DNA of 64,000 nt from positions 1 to 64,000 of IMG/VR virus record IMGVR_UViG_3300020182_000022. One strand, 5' to 3'. This DNA comes from a virus. How positions within the stretch are numbered: position 1 is the first letter of the stretch; every line of letters starts with the position of its first letter. Below, piece by piece: positions 63,200-64,000 of the stretch. Below the pieces are notes generated by a model. That model was not told where the DNA came from and did not search any database. It saw only the letters and a program-made list of their open reading frames with translations. The position numbers and the translations under genes were made by a program.

Positions 63200-63416
63200 C
63201 GGCTTTTTTCTTGAAGTATATACGAATTATATACTTTCTGATGATAGCTATTGCTGTGAACACAACCCATGTGAGTACAGCGGTGTTGAACACAGACATT
63301 TTTGAGTTAAACGCAAAATATAGTACTGCTAGGTTCAATGGGAAGTTTATAACTGTACCTATCGCTGTGTCTGTGATGGCTTCTATCCATGCTTTCTTGT
63401 TATCGAAGAACTTCAT
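63192..63416 (-). CDS. small membrane protein, DUF7220-like, 74 aa
   Basis: Two predicted transmembrane helices (TVINFPLNLAVLYFAF and VFNTAVLTWVVFTAIAII) flanked by basic residues, ending KYIIRIYFKKKAVD. This is the layout of a short phage membrane-protein family (DUF7220-like). The role is unknown. It starts at ATG 63416, overlapping the polymerase stop by four bases, rather than at the long upstream frame. Confidence 0.6.
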   Translation of the reverse strand: MKFFDNKKAWIEAITDTAIGTVINFPLNLAVLYFAFNSKMSVFNTAVLTWVVFTAIAIIRKYIIRIYFKKKAVD

Positions 63417-64000
63417 ACACCTAATAAATCGAACAGATCTGTTTGTACTTGATTTGATGGTTTGCTCAAGCGCCAATTGACAGCTTCATAAAATCTCTCA
63501 ATCATACTGAAGATCAACTTCTCAAACATCTTCTCAATGTCTGGTTCGAATATAGCTTTGAACTCATCTGGATAATAGTACTTGTAGGCTATTGCCTGTA
63601 TGCCATACTTGTTGGGTTGATTGACATAAAAATACCTAACCTTGTCTCCAGTCTCGATTGTCTCGTACTTTCCACTCAGATCCAACTTCTCTAACAACAT
63701 ATTATAATGATATGCTGCTTTCACGTGAGCTGGCATTCCTTTGCATGTCACAAATCCATTGCATCTCGTGGAGTACTTCTCGTAGTCGGATATACCCATG
63801 GCAAATGAGTAGTCCTCTACTGGTAGTTTCTTGAATATCTCGTAAGCCTCTAAAAACACATCGTTCGTTGTGCTTCTAGACTCTGTATCCATCATTGTCT
63901 CAACTATCTGCTTGACATATGGTTTGATTGGTGCTGGCATGGTGCTTCTAACAACCTCCACACCAGTATACTTGAATTTATTGACAGGTATACCTTCATC
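63413..64000 (-). CDS. gp43: DNA polymerase gp43, C-terminal part (5'-truncated by window edge)
   Basis: C-terminal ~195 residues of the family B replicative polymerase. The frame is open to the window end, so the start lies outside. It matches the T4 gp43 thumb region: KYTGVEVVRSTMP, GMPAHVKAAYHYNMLLEKL, the KYETIETGDKVRYFYVNQPN strand pair, and a short C-terminal clamp-binding tail QTDLFDLLG (T4 ends KKASLFDMFDF). This tail would contact gp45. The catalytic motifs are not in the window. It overlaps the small membrane gene by four bases. Confidence 0.92.
   Translation of the reverse strand, partial: DEGIPVNKFKYTGVEVVRSTMPAPIKPYVKQIVETMMDTESRSTTNDVFLEAYEIFKKLPVEDYSFAMGISDYEKYSTRCNGFVTCKGMPAHVKAAYHYNMLLEKLDLSGKYETIETGDKVRYFYVNQPNKYGIQAIAYKYYYPDEFKAIFEPDIEKMFEKLIFSMIERFYEAVNWRLSKPSNQVQTDLFDLLGV

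Overview
The window is a 64 kb piece of a large tailed-phage genome of the T4-like myovirus type, only distantly related to T4 itself. The diagnostic genes are a T4-type replisome (DNA polymerase gp43 C-terminus, clamp gp45, clamp loader gp44, helicase gp41, primase gp61, ssDNA-binding gp32, UvsX, an RNase H-like 5' nuclease) and T4-type virion genes (terminase gp17, portal gp20, sheath gp18, tube gp19, neck gp14, baseplate gp6, gp25 and hub or tube-junction proteins). Coding is almost gapless: no stretch over 100 bases lacks a gene, and I see no tRNA, insertion sequence, integrase or CRISPR. The host cannot be named. The conventional sigma70 promoters and the gene repertoire (QueC, 2OG oxygenase, very long fibre and baseplate proteins) fit T4-like phages of aquatic bacteria, but that is inference.

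Layout. 0-0.8 kb: end of a 2OG-Fe(II) oxygenase gene and a small late gene on the plus strand. 0.8-23 kb, minus strand: two giant fibre-like proteins, the portal, two giant structural proteins with PKD-like and propeller-like repeats, then gp6 and gp25. 23-26 kb: an early module (gp44, dUTPase, a small ORF) embedded between late plus-strand genes, one of which looks like the small terminase gp16. 26-44 kb, minus strand: tail and baseplate hub genes, a free-standing Hint (intein-like) domain, a tape-measure-like protein, chaperone-like proteins, tube, a very large sheath, a second tube-like protein and the large terminase. 44-48.4 kb: plus-strand late genes including gp14, and a small minus-strand late operon. 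48.4-64 kb, minus strand: the replication, recombination and nucleotide region, with one Ala/Pro-rich late gene on the plus strand.

Expression. Two promoter classes can be read directly. Late promoters are close to the T4 late motif TATAAATA (here NATAA[A/G]TA) and usually sit only 5-10 bases before the start codon. Six early promoters have TATAAT with exactly 17 bases to a TTG-type -35 box, and five of them end 6-7 bases before the start codon. Most first genes of transcripts would therefore be leaderless or nearly so. Genes inside operons are joined by TAA-N-ATG or ATGA junctions, and the starts I inspected show essentially no Shine-Dalgarno sequences.

The most interesting signals are: the leaderless promoter architecture; the free-standing Hint domain whose initiator Met sits where an intein has its catalytic first residue; a shared N-terminal signature on plus-strand late proteins that resembles T4 capsid-targeting peptides with prohead-protease sites; a split QueC plus class II amidotransferase pair suggesting a 7-deazaguanine DNA modification; and a gp32 that has lost its zinc-binding cysteines.
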